From Methanomicrobium sp. (GTDB taxonomy: Archaea > Halobacteriota > Methanomicrobia > Methanomicrobiales > Methanomicrobiaceae), in NCBI GenBank assembly GCA_017553245.1, contig JAFZMT010000176.1, positions 1 through 9,838 on the forward strand: 9,838 bases of DNA, written 5' to 3'. Positions 1-6,281 of this stretch are shown here, piece by piece. The notes beneath the pieces are model-generated. The model worked only from the letters and a program-made list of their open reading frames with translations, did not search any database and was not told where the DNA came from. Numbering within the stretch: position 1 is the first letter of the stretch; the number at the start of each line of letters is the position of its first letter. Position numbers and translations under genes: made by a program.

Positions 1-132
1 ATCGCATTCAATGAAGGTGTGGGTGGCGGCGGGGGCGGGGCGGTCACTGAACAGGGATTTGGATACGGAAGTTACGGGATGGGGTCGGATGCGGATATTT
101 ATAACCGATCAGTCTGCTTTATTGACTGTTAA
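1..132 (+). CDS. possible 3' end of an upstream gene (partial)
   Basis: Frame 1 is open from the left edge to a TAA at 130-132 and would give 43 C-terminal residues. They contain a run of glycines (residues 8-13 of the visible part), then an aromatic/Gly stretch, and end in Cys-Phe-Ile-Asp-Cys. The stop lies 20 bp before the archaeosortase ATG, which would suit a co-transcribed upstream gene. Frame 2 is also open here, so the reading frame is not certain. No family is recognised and the tail is too short to assign one. Confidence 0.3.
   Translation: MAFNEGVGGGGGGAVTEQGFGYGSYGMGSDADIYNRSVCFIDC
95..104 (+). promoter_or_regulatory. possible TATA box for the archaeosortase gene
   Basis: ATATTTATAA is centred about 53 nt before the ATG at 153. 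With the usual archaeal TATA-to-start distance of about 26 nt, transcription would begin near 126 and leave a leader of roughly 27 nt. No clear Shine-Dalgarno sequence is visible before the ATG. The box would lie inside the possible upstream coding tail, which weakens the call. Confidence 0.25.
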
Positions 133-152
133 TTACAGATATTTTTTACCGA

Positions 153-1007
153 ATGTCAGAAGTTTTCCTATTGCTCATCGCATCACTGGTCTGTTTTATC
201 CTTTTTCTGGCGCCTACGGAGCTTAAAAAGTATTTTTCAGCCGGCGGCTGGATATTTCTGACTCTTGTTTTCCTCTATGTTTCATTCTCCCATCTGCCCG
301 AAAATGAGTTCGTTTACCCGATTCTTGCGCTGATTGCGCTTCCTTTCGTGGCGCTGACCGTCAGGGGTGCGCTTGAGTCAAACCCGATTGTCTTTCAGCT
401 CTCCGCGGTTGCGGCGATTGCGTTCACGATTTATGCGCTCCTCGTCTTCGTCGACCCTATAGCGGACTGGATGATTGCGGCGCAGGTGGAGTCGACAGCC
501 GCGCTCTTAAACGCATTCGGGCATGCGACATCGGTTTACTCGTGGGATACGATGATGAGCGGCGGCTACTTCGTCCAGATTACGGTCTCGTGCACGCCCG
601 TGGTCGGCGCCGCCGTAATGCTCGGGCTTGCAACAGGTCCTGCGGGGACGCCGCCGCAGAAGGCTGCCGGCGCAATCTACGCCATCGCCACCCTAATTAT
701 CATCAATTCAATACGGCTGATCTTTGTCATGATTGCATATTCCGACCAGTGGTTTCCTTTCTTTGCCGACGCCGTTTCCGGCGGTTTTGCGGGCTTTGAA
801 AGCTTTTACTGGGCGCACAATGTCATGGCAAGGATTCTCTTCAGCGCCATTGCCATCGCGGTCACCGGCGGCGGTCTGATGTTTATCATACCCGACTTAA
901 AGAAGTTCTACCTCGATTCTCTGAATTATTACTATAACGGGCTGAAAGAGATGAAGTCCGATATTGTCACGGCTCTGGATTCCGCTCTTAAATCAGCGAA
1001 AAACTGA
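153..1007 (+). CDS. artA: archaeosortase/exosortase family protein, probably archaeosortase A
   Basis: A 284-residue polytopic membrane protein with about seven to eight hydrophobic segments and a short Lys-rich cytoplasmic tail. The three hallmark exosortase/archaeosortase catalytic positions are visible: Cys147 in VSCTPVVG, Arg188 in NSIRLIF, and a third polar site around His222 in FYWAHNVMAR. The family cleaves a C-terminal sorting signal (PGF-CTERM for the A subfamily) from exported surface proteins, and in haloarchaea it couples this to lipid attachment. The length and the N-terminal AGGWIF-type segment suit subfamily A, but the text after the catalytic Cys (TPVV) is not the commonest form, so the subfamily is less sure than the family. 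An in-frame stop at 123-125 makes ATG153 the first plausible start. No PGF-CTERM substrate is encoded in the window. The gene converges on cbiB with a 62-bp gap. Confidence 0.8.
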   Translation: MSEVFLLLIASLVCFILFLAPTELKKYFSAGGWIFLTLVFLYVSFSHLPENEFVYPILALIALPFVALTVRGALESNPIVFQLSAVAAIAFTIYALLVFVDPIADWMIAAQVESTAALLNAFGHATSVYSWDTMMSGGYFVQITVSCTPVVGAAVMLGLATGPAGTPPQKAAGAIYAIATLIIINSIRLIFVMIAYSDQWFPFFADAVSGGFAGFESFYWAHNVMARILFSAIAIAVTGGGLMFIIPDLKKFYLDSLNYYYNGLKEMKSDIVTALDSALKSAKN

Positions 1008-1069
1008 GTCGGATAAAACTCGGCGAAAACCAATCGGTCAGAACAGGTCGGTCGGAACAGGTGCAGCGG

Positions 1070-2113
1070 TCAGAACACGGGCAGTCCCGTGATAAGTCCG
1101 ATAAGAACTCCGCCCGCAGCCGTAATCGCCGCGCAAAAAATAACCGCCGATATCGCGGATGCCCACCTTACCGCCGAAAATATATCCTTTTTTGCCTCGC
1201 TTAACCCGCGCTTTTTGCAGTCGCCGCCTATGACATAGACGCCGGGCTTGACAAACGCCGTCTCGCAGCCTCCGGCGATGAGCGACATCGGGATGCCGCC
1301 GTTGAAACCCTCACGCTTTTTTCTGTCGGCAACGAAGGTCTTCCACGCCGGCTTGAACTTACCGCGTGCCGCAAAATAAAGAATCAGGACAAGCCCCGTG
1401 AAACGTGCGGGGATGTAATTTAATACGTCGTCCATCCGCGCCGCAAACCAGCCGAGCCGAATCCTCTCGTCCTTATAGCCGAGCATTGCATCCATGGTGT
1501 TTGCCGCACGATAAAACGCCGCCCCCGCAAGTCCGAATATCGTGAAGAAGAACAGCGGCGATATTATCGAGTCCACAAGGTTCTCCGCCATGGACTCGTA
1601 AGCGCCGGAGAGAATCTCCTCGTCTTTGAGCACGGCGGCATCGCGGGATACGAGCCTCTGAACAGCCTCGCGCCCGCTGCCTTCGCCGCCGCTTTTAAGA
1701 GCGTTCTCGACATTTTCGACATGCTCCTCAAGACAGCGCCACGCAAAACAGATCTTGAGAAGAAATGCCGAAACTATGACAATGACGGCGAGTAAGACGA
1801 CGGAAGAAAGAGTAAGCGAAAGAGCAGACGAAAGAGAAGGTGAAAGAGTCGGTGAAAGATCTGCGCCGTATCTGTCCGCCAGAACCGGCAACCCGAACTG
1901 TATAAGCAGAAACGGAAGCGTAAATATGACTGCGGTGAGAAGAGCAAAAACAACGCCCGCAAGCCGCTGAAGAGCTACGGGGTAGAGCCCGGGTCTTCCC
2001 CAGACTCCGATAAGGCTTCCGAGCAGGGCTACGGGGTGAAATCTCGTCTCGGGATCCCCGAAGAGCCTGTCGATGACAAGTGACAGTAATAAGATCAGGG
2101 CTGCCGGCGCCAT
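1070..2113 (-). CDS. cbiB: adenosylcobinamide-phosphate synthase (CbiB/CobD)
   Basis: This membrane enzyme of cobamide (B12) assembly joins adenosylcobyric acid to an aminopropanol-type linker. The 347-residue product has the family's landmarks in order: the N-terminal DRLFGDPETRFHP block (residues 15-27), VSRD at 156-159, ESMAENLVDSIISPLF at 173-188, and YRAANTMDAMLGY at 201-213. Hydrophobic segments lie near residues 52-73, 104-125, 183-200, 237-249 and 319-343. It is somewhat longer than many homologues. Residues 86-104 are a low-complexity Leu-Ser repeat (LSPT, LSPS, LSSA, LSLT) encoded by a 12-bp tandem array and apparently inserted in a loop between two membrane segments. The ATG at 2113 overlaps the 3' end of the upstream gene by 19 bp, so translation is probably coupled; no separate SD is obvious. 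Methanogens need cobamides for methyl transfer. Confidence 0.93.
   Translation of the reverse strand: MAPAALILLLSLVIDRLFGDPETRFHPVALLGSLIGVWGRPGLYPVALQRLAGVVFALLTAVIFTLPFLLIQFGLPVLADRYGADLSPTLSPSLSSALSLTLSSVVLLAVIVIVSAFLLKICFAWRCLEEHVENVENALKSGGEGSGREAVQRLVSRDAAVLKDEEILSGAYESMAENLVDSIISPLFFFTIFGLAGAAFYRAANTMDAMLGYKDERIRLGWFAARMDDVLNYIPARFTGLVLILYFAARGKFKPAWKTFVADRKKREGFNGGIPMSLIAGGCETAFVKPGVYVIGGDCKKRGLSEAKKDIFSAVRWASAISAVIFCAAITAAGGVLIGLITGLPVF
1806..1860. repeat. 12-bp tandem repeat inside cbiB
   Basis: Plus-strand units begin GAAAGAG every 12 bp at 1806, 1818, 1830 and 1842, with a partial fifth unit at 1854. The unit length keeps the cbiB frame and encodes a four-residue Leu-Ser-x-x repeat on the minus strand. 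This is a coding minisatellite whose copy number may vary between strains. Confidence 0.85.
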
Positions 2114-2619
2114 GCGATTAAAACCGCGATTGTGAGCAGAATCACCGATGAAAATCCGGCAACGGCTCCGAAATACATGAGTCCGAGCACATACGCCGCC
2201 CAGCCCGCGATTATGAGGAGCGCAAGTATCAGCCCGTAACCGTAATTCGTCTTCTCCGTCTCATCACCGTTGGGGATGTCTTCCAGAACTTCGGGAAGCT
2301 CCAGCGACCTGTCGATTACCGTGACATTGAATGTCTCTTTTACGATGCCGTAACCCGTGATGATGTCTATCTGGAATGTTCCCGTCGGCGCCGTGGAAAG
2401 AATGGGCACCTTGAACTCCATCTCCTCCTTCAGATAGATGTTTTCGTGCAGATAAATTGTATATCTGCGGGCGTTAACCGCGGAGACCGAGACATGAAGA
2501 GGCGCTCCGTGATTGACGAGCTTAAGGACAAGGACGTCTCCGACCTCGACCTCGGCTGATTTAGGAACTTCTACTGAGTTTATTTTCCTTTTGTTGATAT
2601 GTATTGTGTATTCCGGCAT
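2095..2619 (-). CDS. conserved membrane-anchored protein, DUF7524-like, function unknown
   Basis: A 174-residue protein. Residues 1-105 look like a beta-rich soluble domain with alternating hydrophobic positions, including VLVLKLVNHGAPLHVSVS (29-46) and FQIDIITGYG (82-91). Residues 127-150 and 153-170 form two C-terminal membrane helices, followed by Arg-Arg-Gln-Pro. No signal peptide is present, so the soluble domain probably faces the cytoplasm unless topology is unusual. The N-terminal 'H-x-N-x-(x)4-V ... LVNHG.PLHV' pattern resembles from memory a small archaeal family annotated as DUF7524 in haloarchaea; this needs a profile search. The ATG at 2619 is preceded by GGGGGA 4 nt upstream, a weak SD. 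The 3' end overlaps cbiB by 19 bp, which indicates one transcript. Its role is unknown; the cbiB link may be only operonic. Confidence 0.75.
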   Translation of the reverse strand: MPEYTIHINKRKINSVEVPKSAEVEVGDVLVLKLVNHGAPLHVSVSAVNARRYTIYLHENIYLKEEMEFKVPILSTAPTGTFQIDIITGYGIVKETFNVTVIDRSLELPEVLEDIPNGDETEKTNYGYGLILALLIIAGWAAYVLGLMYFGAVAGFSSVILLTIAVLIAWRRQP

Positions 2620-2698
2620 TTGGTCCCCCGTTACCGTCGCACTCCGGTTACTTTGATGCCCGAAGGTGCCCGACGGCTTTCGTATTACGTATTTTTTA

Positions 2699-2761
2699 TT
2701 ATCTGTCGTTATTGCCTATATCGTTATTGCATCTCTTTCAGTTTAAAGAGATTACAGATAA
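2699..2761. repeat. nested inverted repeats upstream of the DUF7524-like gene
   Basis: The inner arms ATCTCTTT (2731-2738) and AAAGAGAT (2745-2752) are perfect with a 6-nt loop. The outer arms TTATCTGT (2699-2706) and ACAGATAA (2754-2761) are also perfect, and they are separated from the inner stem by 24 nt on the left and 1 nt on the right. The structure lies between the trm112 stop (minus, 2819) and the start of the next minus-strand gene (2619). It could be an operator, a processing site, or a termination-type structure behind trm112. Confidence 0.55.
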
Positions 2762-2818
2762 GAGAAATTCGATTCGGATTTCTTCAGGTTCGGATACCCC
2801 GACAGGATGCGGTTGCGC

Positions 2819-3013
2819 TTATTCCATATTTTTTGGAAGAAGGTCGGGGATGCCTTCGGATATTTTGTAATCGGCATTGCATTTTTCGCAGAAGAGCGAG
2901 CCTTCCAGTATGTCGTCTTCGCCGCTTTCAAGCGTTTTCTTCTCGGTTACCGTGAGTTTTAAGTCGCCCTTGCATACGGGACAGCAGAGCAGTTCATAGG
3001 TTGACATCTTCAT
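2819..3013 (-). CDS. trm112: Trm112 family methyltransferase activator
   Basis: A 64-residue zinc-binding protein with two Cys pairs, CPVC (11-14) and CEKC (42-45), and the typical ending ISEGIPDLLP (51-60). Trm112 proteins bind and stabilise several SAM-dependent methyltransferases that act on tRNA, rRNA and release factors; archaeal members act as a common partner. Length and motif spacing match the archaeal form. ATG at 3013 is preceded by AAGGGT about 6 nt upstream, which supports this start; a second ATG two codons later (Met3) is the alternative. The gene lies between purA and the DUF7524-like gene, with gaps of about 195-200 bp on each side, so it probably has its own promoter rather than sharing a tight operon. 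Confidence 0.9.
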   Translation of the reverse strand: MKMSTYELLCCPVCKGDLKLTVTEKKTLESGEDDILEGSLFCEKCNADYKISEGIPDLLPKNME

Positions 3014-3029
3014 TTTATTACCCTTATCT

Positions 3030-3085
3030 GATTGTAATTATATGATTGTGATTATGGGATTGTAATTACAGGATTGTAATTTGTA
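3030..3085. repeat. 14-bp tandem repeat (four copies) upstream of trm112
   Basis: Four consecutive 14-bp units begin GATTGT(A/G)ATT at 3030, 3044, 3058 and 3072 (the first is GATTGTAATTATAT). The array starts 17 bp upstream of the trm112 ATG and fills its promoter region. On the minus strand each unit reads ATTACAATC, and the first also contains an ATATAATT stretch that could serve as a TATA box very close to the gene. Confidence 0.85.
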
Positions 3086-3168
3086 TATTCATGTTTGCTT
3101 CAGATATGACATATAAGTAATTGATGAATATCGGTTTCTGAAAAATGATGTCTGAAATATCGGCATAG

Positions 3169-3176
3169 AAAAAAAA
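3169..3176 (-). terminator. probable T-tract terminator of purA
   Basis: A run of eight A on the plus strand (eight T on the purA transcript strand) lies 33-40 nt downstream of the purA stop. Archaeal transcription often ends at such U-rich tracts without needing a hairpin. No stable stem is obvious directly before it. Confidence 0.45.
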
Positions 3177-3208
3177 GATGGTTGATGATTATCCGGGTTG
3201 TAAGATGA

Positions 3209-4210
3209 TTATCTGATATCGATTATCTGTGTGACGTCGGGTCCCGTGGAGATGAGTTTGATGGGAGCGCCTATGTCCTCTTCAGCCTTCTTTAAGAACT
3301 CCAGAGCCTTGGGTGTAAGCTGGCTGTATTCGGTTGCGCCGTAACATGCCGGGTCGATATGGTCGATGCCGGTGATGGCGCCTATCGTGCATCCGTTTAT
3401 CATGGCGGAGTATCTTGCAAGTTCGCTGTCCCAGACGCCGATTCTTCTCTCGCGGTGGGTTACCGTTCCGAATTCCTGAATGCCGAGCCTGTGCGACTCC
3501 TCCGAGGACATCTCCGTCTCGAAAGGACCGCCGCCGACGCGGGTCGGGAACGCCTTGAAGACCACGATGACGTCGTCGACCTTGGTGGGTCCGATGCCGT
3601 TGTCAGCCGCGATCTGCGATGCGGACGTGTCCTTGCTGGTTACGTAAGGATACGTTCCGAAATAGAGCGAGATTCCGAATCCCTGTGTTCCTTCGAGGAG
3701 GACGGTCTCGCCTCTGTCGATGGCGTCGTTGAGCATCTGAGCGGCGTCGACGATATACTCCTGAAGTTCGGGGACGTCCTTTGCCTGTCTTGCCGTTCTG
3801 TTGACACGTGCGACGTTTGCGGGTCCGCATCCCGTTCCCGTCGTTCCTATCTTCTTTGAAAGGTGCTCGCTTGCCTTGTCCTGCGCGATGTGCTCGGGTT
3901 CGATGATGCCGCATCTCTTGTCTATGAATACGCGACCTTCGACGCCGACGTTCTTGATTTCGTTCTTGAGGACGGTCGGGTCAACAAGGACGCCGCTGCC
4001 GATAAGGAGTTTTGCGCCCGGGTAGACGAAGCCCGACGGAATCATCCTGACGCCGTATGATTTGTCTCCGACCTGAACCGTGTGTCCGGCGTTTGTGCCG
4101 ACACCGCCGCGTGAAATTATTGACGGTTTGTCTTTATGCGCAACGTGGGCGACGATCTTGCCTTTGCCTTCGTCGCCAAAAAAGCCACCTACTATTATGG
4201 TACAACTCAT
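3209..4210 (-). CDS. purA: adenylosuccinate synthetase, short archaeal type
   Basis: PurA catalyses the GTP-dependent joining of aspartate to IMP to give adenylosuccinate, the first committed step to AMP. At 333 residues it is about 100 shorter than the bacterial and eukaryotic enzymes but matches the compact archaeal form. Visible signatures are the N-terminal GDEGKGK loop (12-18) with catalytic Asp13, GTNAGHT (38-44) with catalytic His43, GTTGTGCGPA, GTQGFGISL, and a guanine-recognition region TGIDHID in place of the usual TKLD-type sequence. ATG at 4210 fits the family start (MSCTIIVGGFFGDEG). A strong TATA-like box about 29 nt upstream and the lack of a Shine-Dalgarno sequence suggest a leaderless or nearly leaderless mRNA. 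A T8 tract follows the gene. Confidence 0.96.
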   Translation of the reverse strand: MSCTIIVGGFFGDEGKGKIVAHVAHKDKPSIISRGGVGTNAGHTVQVGDKSYGVRMIPSGFVYPGAKLLIGSGVLVDPTVLKNEIKNVGVEGRVFIDKRCGIIEPEHIAQDKASEHLSKKIGTTGTGCGPANVARVNRTARQAKDVPELQEYIVDAAQMLNDAIDRGETVLLEGTQGFGISLYFGTYPYVTSKDTSASQIAADNGIGPTKVDDVIVVFKAFPTRVGGGPFETEMSSEESHRLGIQEFGTVTHRERRIGVWDSELARYSAMINGCTIGAITGIDHIDPACYGATEYSQLTPKALEFLKKAEEDIGAPIKLISTGPDVTQIIDIR

Positions 4211-4233
4211 TGGATTTCATTAAAGTTAGTGAG

Positions 4234-4244
4234 TTTATATTAAA
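4234..4244 (-). promoter_or_regulatory. TATA box of purA
   Basis: On the minus strand this reads TTTAATATAAA, a good archaeal box A. Its centre is about 29 nt from the A of the purA ATG. The usual TATA-to-start spacing places transcription initiation within a few bases of the start codon. Confidence 0.55.
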
Positions 4245-4369
4245 TAAAGGTATCATGTACCGGATGAAATTAAGCCCGAAATATCGAGTTTGAAATCGCT
4301 TTTTTTGAAGTTTTTATGATTTTAATCCCGTATTGACCTTTTTTGAAAACATAGACGCGCATTTCCCCA

Positions 4370-4381
4370 TAAATATATATA
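4370..4381 (+). promoter_or_regulatory. TATA-like box before the G-rich block
   Basis: ATAAATATATATAG lies on the plus strand in the gap between purA and the aminotransferase gene. It predicts a plus-strand start near 4402, just where the purine-rich block begins. No convincing coding frame follows, so this may drive a non-coding transcript or be a chance AT run. Confidence 0.3.
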
Positions 4382-4384
4382 GTG

Positions 4385-4612
4385 CTTTTTCGGGACACGG
4401 TCAGGTCGCGGCAGCGGCGATTGACGGGGACGAAGGGGGGCTGAAGGAGGGGGGCAAGAAGGGCAGGGTAAAGCGGTGCAGGAATCGGGGTCGGGTTATA
4501 AGTAAGGGCAAGGCATGGCTGAGGGGGTAAGGGACGTGAGGGAAATAGCGGGTGAGTCGGAATGTGAATGGAGGAAGGGGTGCAGATGGGTTGGGCTGTG
4601 GCACTTTATAAT
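4385..4612. other. purine-rich (G/A on plus) non-coding block with G-quadruplex potential
   Basis: The plus strand is strongly G/A-biased and differs from the AT-rich DNA on both sides. Runs of G at 4426-4429, 4435-4440, 4449-4454, 4461-4463 and 4466-4468 meet the usual four-tract pattern for an intramolecular G-quadruplex. Short frames cross it, but they are low-complexity, lack good start signals, and are not called as genes. Confidence 0.6.
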
Positions 4613-4734
4613 GCGATTATGCGCTCGGGGGAGTCTGTATGAGTGCGGATAATAAGAGTTAATTATGTAAAAATAACCCTATCATAAATAATCAAATTGA
4701 GACTTATTTGTCGTTTTATCGAATTGCCTTACTC

Positions 4735-4760
4735 TTTCCAATGGAAACAATGGGGTTATG
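4735..4760 (+). other. origin recognition box ORB1
   Basis: The element carries TTTCCAATGGAAACAATGGGG followed by TTATG. It matches the archaeal Orc1/Cdc6 binding element, with a dyad TTCCA-N-TGGAA core and a downstream GGGG. It is one base off the AAGGGG form (AATGGGG). It lies in the gap between purA and the aminotransferase gene, more than 2 kb from cdc6, and points right. Confidence 0.75.
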
Positions 4761-4840
4761 CCTGCTTTCCGCATCACATTATTTGATTATCTCTGTACGT
4801 AATCGGAATCGGATTTCATCCAAGTTTCTCGATGTTTGCC

Positions 4841-4850
4841 GACCGCGGTC
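4841..4850. repeat. 10-bp perfect palindrome between ORB1 and ORB2
   Basis: GACCGCGGTC is a perfect palindrome. It is directly followed by the second copy of a 9-bp direct repeat, TGTACGTAA (4794-4802 and 4852-4860). Both lie between the two ORBs and could be a protein site or part of the origin architecture. Confidence 0.4.
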
Positions 4851-4871
4851 ATGTACGTAAATTCCTTTGAC

Positions 4872-4933
4872 TTTTACTTAAGAATTAATGATGAAGATTC
4901 TGACTTTGTTAATTCGGATAGACTTAAGTAAAA
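4872..4933. repeat. long interrupted inverted repeat between ORB1 and ORB2
   Basis: TTTTACTTAAG (4872-4882) is a perfect inverted copy of CTTAAGTAAAA (4923-4933). Directly inside, GAATTAA (4882-4888) pairs with TTAATTC (4909-4915), leaving a 7-nt bulge on the right arm. The structure is AT-rich and ends 8 bp before ORB2, so it could be an unwinding or cruciform element of the origin. Confidence 0.65.
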
Positions 4934-4940
4934 AATCGGT

Positions 4941-4965
4941 TTTCCAGTGGAAACAAAGGGGTTGT
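4941..4965 (+). other. origin recognition box ORB2
   Basis: TTTCCAGTGGAAACAAAGGGG followed by TT is essentially the textbook archaeal ORB, including the TTCCAGTGGAA dyad and the GGGG block. It has the same orientation as ORB1, about 206 bp to its left, and shares the 3' flank GGGGTT(GT)ATGC with it. Confidence 0.85.
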
Positions 4966-5042
4966 ATGCGCCGGAAAAAACAAATGAAAATCTATTTTAA
5001 TAACATAAAAAACGAATTTGCGGGTTTTTAAAGAACTGATTT

Positions 5043-5066
5043 ATCGGTGATCCTAAAATCACCGAT
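5043..5066 (-). terminator. hairpin downstream of the aminotransferase, probable terminator
   Basis: ATCGGTGAT (5043-5051) and ATCACCGAT (5058-5066) form a perfect 9-bp stem with a 6-nt loop, 36 nt after the aminotransferase stop on the minus strand. Two T6 tracts follow on that strand (A runs at 5007-5012 and 4975-4980). The position and the T tracts suit termination of the lrp-aminotransferase transcript before it enters the ORB2 region. Confidence 0.45.
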
Positions 5067-5101
5067 GTGTGATAAGTTGCCCGATGATTAACCGCGGCAG
5101 C

Positions 5102-6268
5102 TCAGTTCTTTGAGATATCGGCTATGAACTCCTCGATTCTTTCAACCGCTTTCATCAGGTCATCGCGTGAGGTGGCGTAACTGCACCTGAGATGGTCTTT
5201 ACCCGCATCTCCGAAGACGGAGCCCGGGACAACGGCGACATGGTGCTCCTTAAGAAGCCGCTCGGCAAAAACTTCGTCCGAAAGCCCGAACTCGCTGATA
5301 TTGGGGAAGGCATAGAAAGCGCCGCTGGGCATATGCGTCTTTAATCCCGCTCTGTTAAGCCCGTTCACGAAGAGGTTCCTCCTTATCTTGAACTCCTGAA
5401 CCATCTCGCGGCAGGCATCCGCGCCGTTCTTCAGTGCCTCGATTCCGGCATACTGGGCGCCGGTGGGCGCGGAAAGCATCACATACTGGTGAATCTTGAG
5501 GATTTCGGATGCGATATCCTTGGGTGCGCAGAGATAACCCAGACGCCAGCCCGTCATCGAGAACGCCTTCGAAAATCCGTTTATCGTGATTGTCCTGTCC
5601 CAAAGCTCGTCGACGGACGCCGCCGCCGTCTTCTGACCGTCATATGTGAGTTCGGTATAAATCTCATCGCTCACGAGGACAAGATCATTGTCGACGACGA
5701 CATCGGCGATTGCCTTATAATCGTCCTTTGACATGACCGCTCCCGAAGGATTGTTCGGGAAATTGCAGAGGAGCACCTTGGTCTTCGGCGTTATCTTCTC
5801 AGCTATCGCCTCCGGCGTCAGTCTGAACTTATCCTTCTCAAGGCAGGGAACCTGAACCGGTCTGCCGCCGGCAAGCATCACATTGGAGCAGTATGCGATA
5901 TACGACGGGTCGGCGACAAGGACATCGTCGCCAGGGTCGACAACGCCGCGGATAACTATATCCAGCGCCTCAGAAGCGCCGGTGGTGACAATAATCTCGT
6001 TCTTCGGATCGTATGAGACGCCGAATGACTCCTCAAGATAGCGCTTTATTTCCTGACGGAGTTCGGGCAGACCGCTGTTTGACGTGTATGCCGTCTGTCC
6101 CTGCTCGATTGAGCGTATCGCCGCTTCTCTTATGTGCCACGGCGTATCGAAATCCGGCTCGCCGACGCCTAAGGAGATGACGTCGTCCATCTCCTGAGCG
6201 ATATCAAAGAATTTGCGTATGCCCGACGGAGGTATCGAGCGGACTCTCTGTGAACAAAAATCTCTCAT
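5102..6268 (-). CDS. class I pyridoxal-phosphate-dependent aminotransferase
   Basis: A 388-residue fold-type I aminotransferase that moves amino groups between an amino acid and a 2-oxoacid in the cytoplasm. Signature elements are GEPDFDTP (36-43), TTGASEAL (95-102), NFPNNPSG (169-176) with the cofactor-contacting Asn173, SDEIY (200-204) with Asp201, the SKAFSMTGWRLG motif (233-244) with PLP-binding Lys234, and Arg361 in RCSYAT for the substrate carboxylate. The aspartate/aromatic/alanine-type subgroup cannot be resolved by eye. The start is well fixed: TAAGGAGGT stands 4 nt before the ATG, and its TAA is the stop codon of the upstream lrp gene. The gene is therefore second in a two-gene operon and probably controlled by that regulator. 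Confidence 0.93.
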   Translation of the reverse strand: MRDFCSQRVRSIPPSGIRKFFDIAQEMDDVISLGVGEPDFDTPWHIREAAIRSIEQGQTAYTSNSGLPELRQEIKRYLEESFGVSYDPKNEIIVTTGASEALDIVIRGVVDPGDDVLVADPSYIAYCSNVMLAGGRPVQVPCLEKDKFRLTPEAIAEKITPKTKVLLCNFPNNPSGAVMSKDDYKAIADVVVDNDLVLVSDEIYTELTYDGQKTAAASVDELWDRTITINGFSKAFSMTGWRLGYLCAPKDIASEILKIHQYVMLSAPTGAQYAGIEALKNGADACREMVQEFKIRRNLFVNGLNRAGLKTHMPSGAFYAFPNISEFGLSDEVFAERLLKEHHVAVVPGSVFGDAGKDHLRCSYATSRDDLMKAVERIEEFIADISKN

Positions 6269-6270
6269 TT

Positions 6271-6281
6271 TTACCTCCTTA
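6271..6281 (-). promoter_or_regulatory. Shine-Dalgarno of the aminotransferase overlapping the lrp stop codon
   Basis: On the minus strand the lrp stop codon TAA is the first part of TAAGGAGGT, which is followed by AAAA and the aminotransferase ATG. This near-perfect ribosome binding site decides the aminotransferase start and suggests reinitiation by ribosomes that end at lrp. Confidence 0.85.

Noticed and set aside
11..226. 71-residue plus-strand frame at the left edge
   Set aside because: It overlaps the start of the archaeosortase gene by 74 bp in another frame and has no recognisable features. Frame 1, ending at 132, is the more plausible tail.
1035..1080. Three imperfect CGGTC(A/G)GAACA units between the archaeosortase gene and cbiB
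   Set aside because: They are short and imperfect in a convergent gap, with no paired structure or T tract that would support a terminator or a regulatory site.
1755..1970. Arg/Glu-rich frame opposite the cbiB minisatellite
   Set aside because: Its repetitive sequence is the reverse reading of the 12-bp array within a well-supported gene.
3359..3859. 166-residue frame antisense to purA
   Set aside because: It lies wholly inside the strongly supported purA gene on the other strand and shows no domain. It is a mirror of purA codon bias.
4333..4652. Short frames across the purine-rich block (4333-4530 with a TTG start; 4515-4652 with ATG, 45 residues; 4401-4604 on minus)
   Set aside because: All are low-complexity, without ribosome binding sites, and compete in overlapping frames. 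Composition bias explains their openness.
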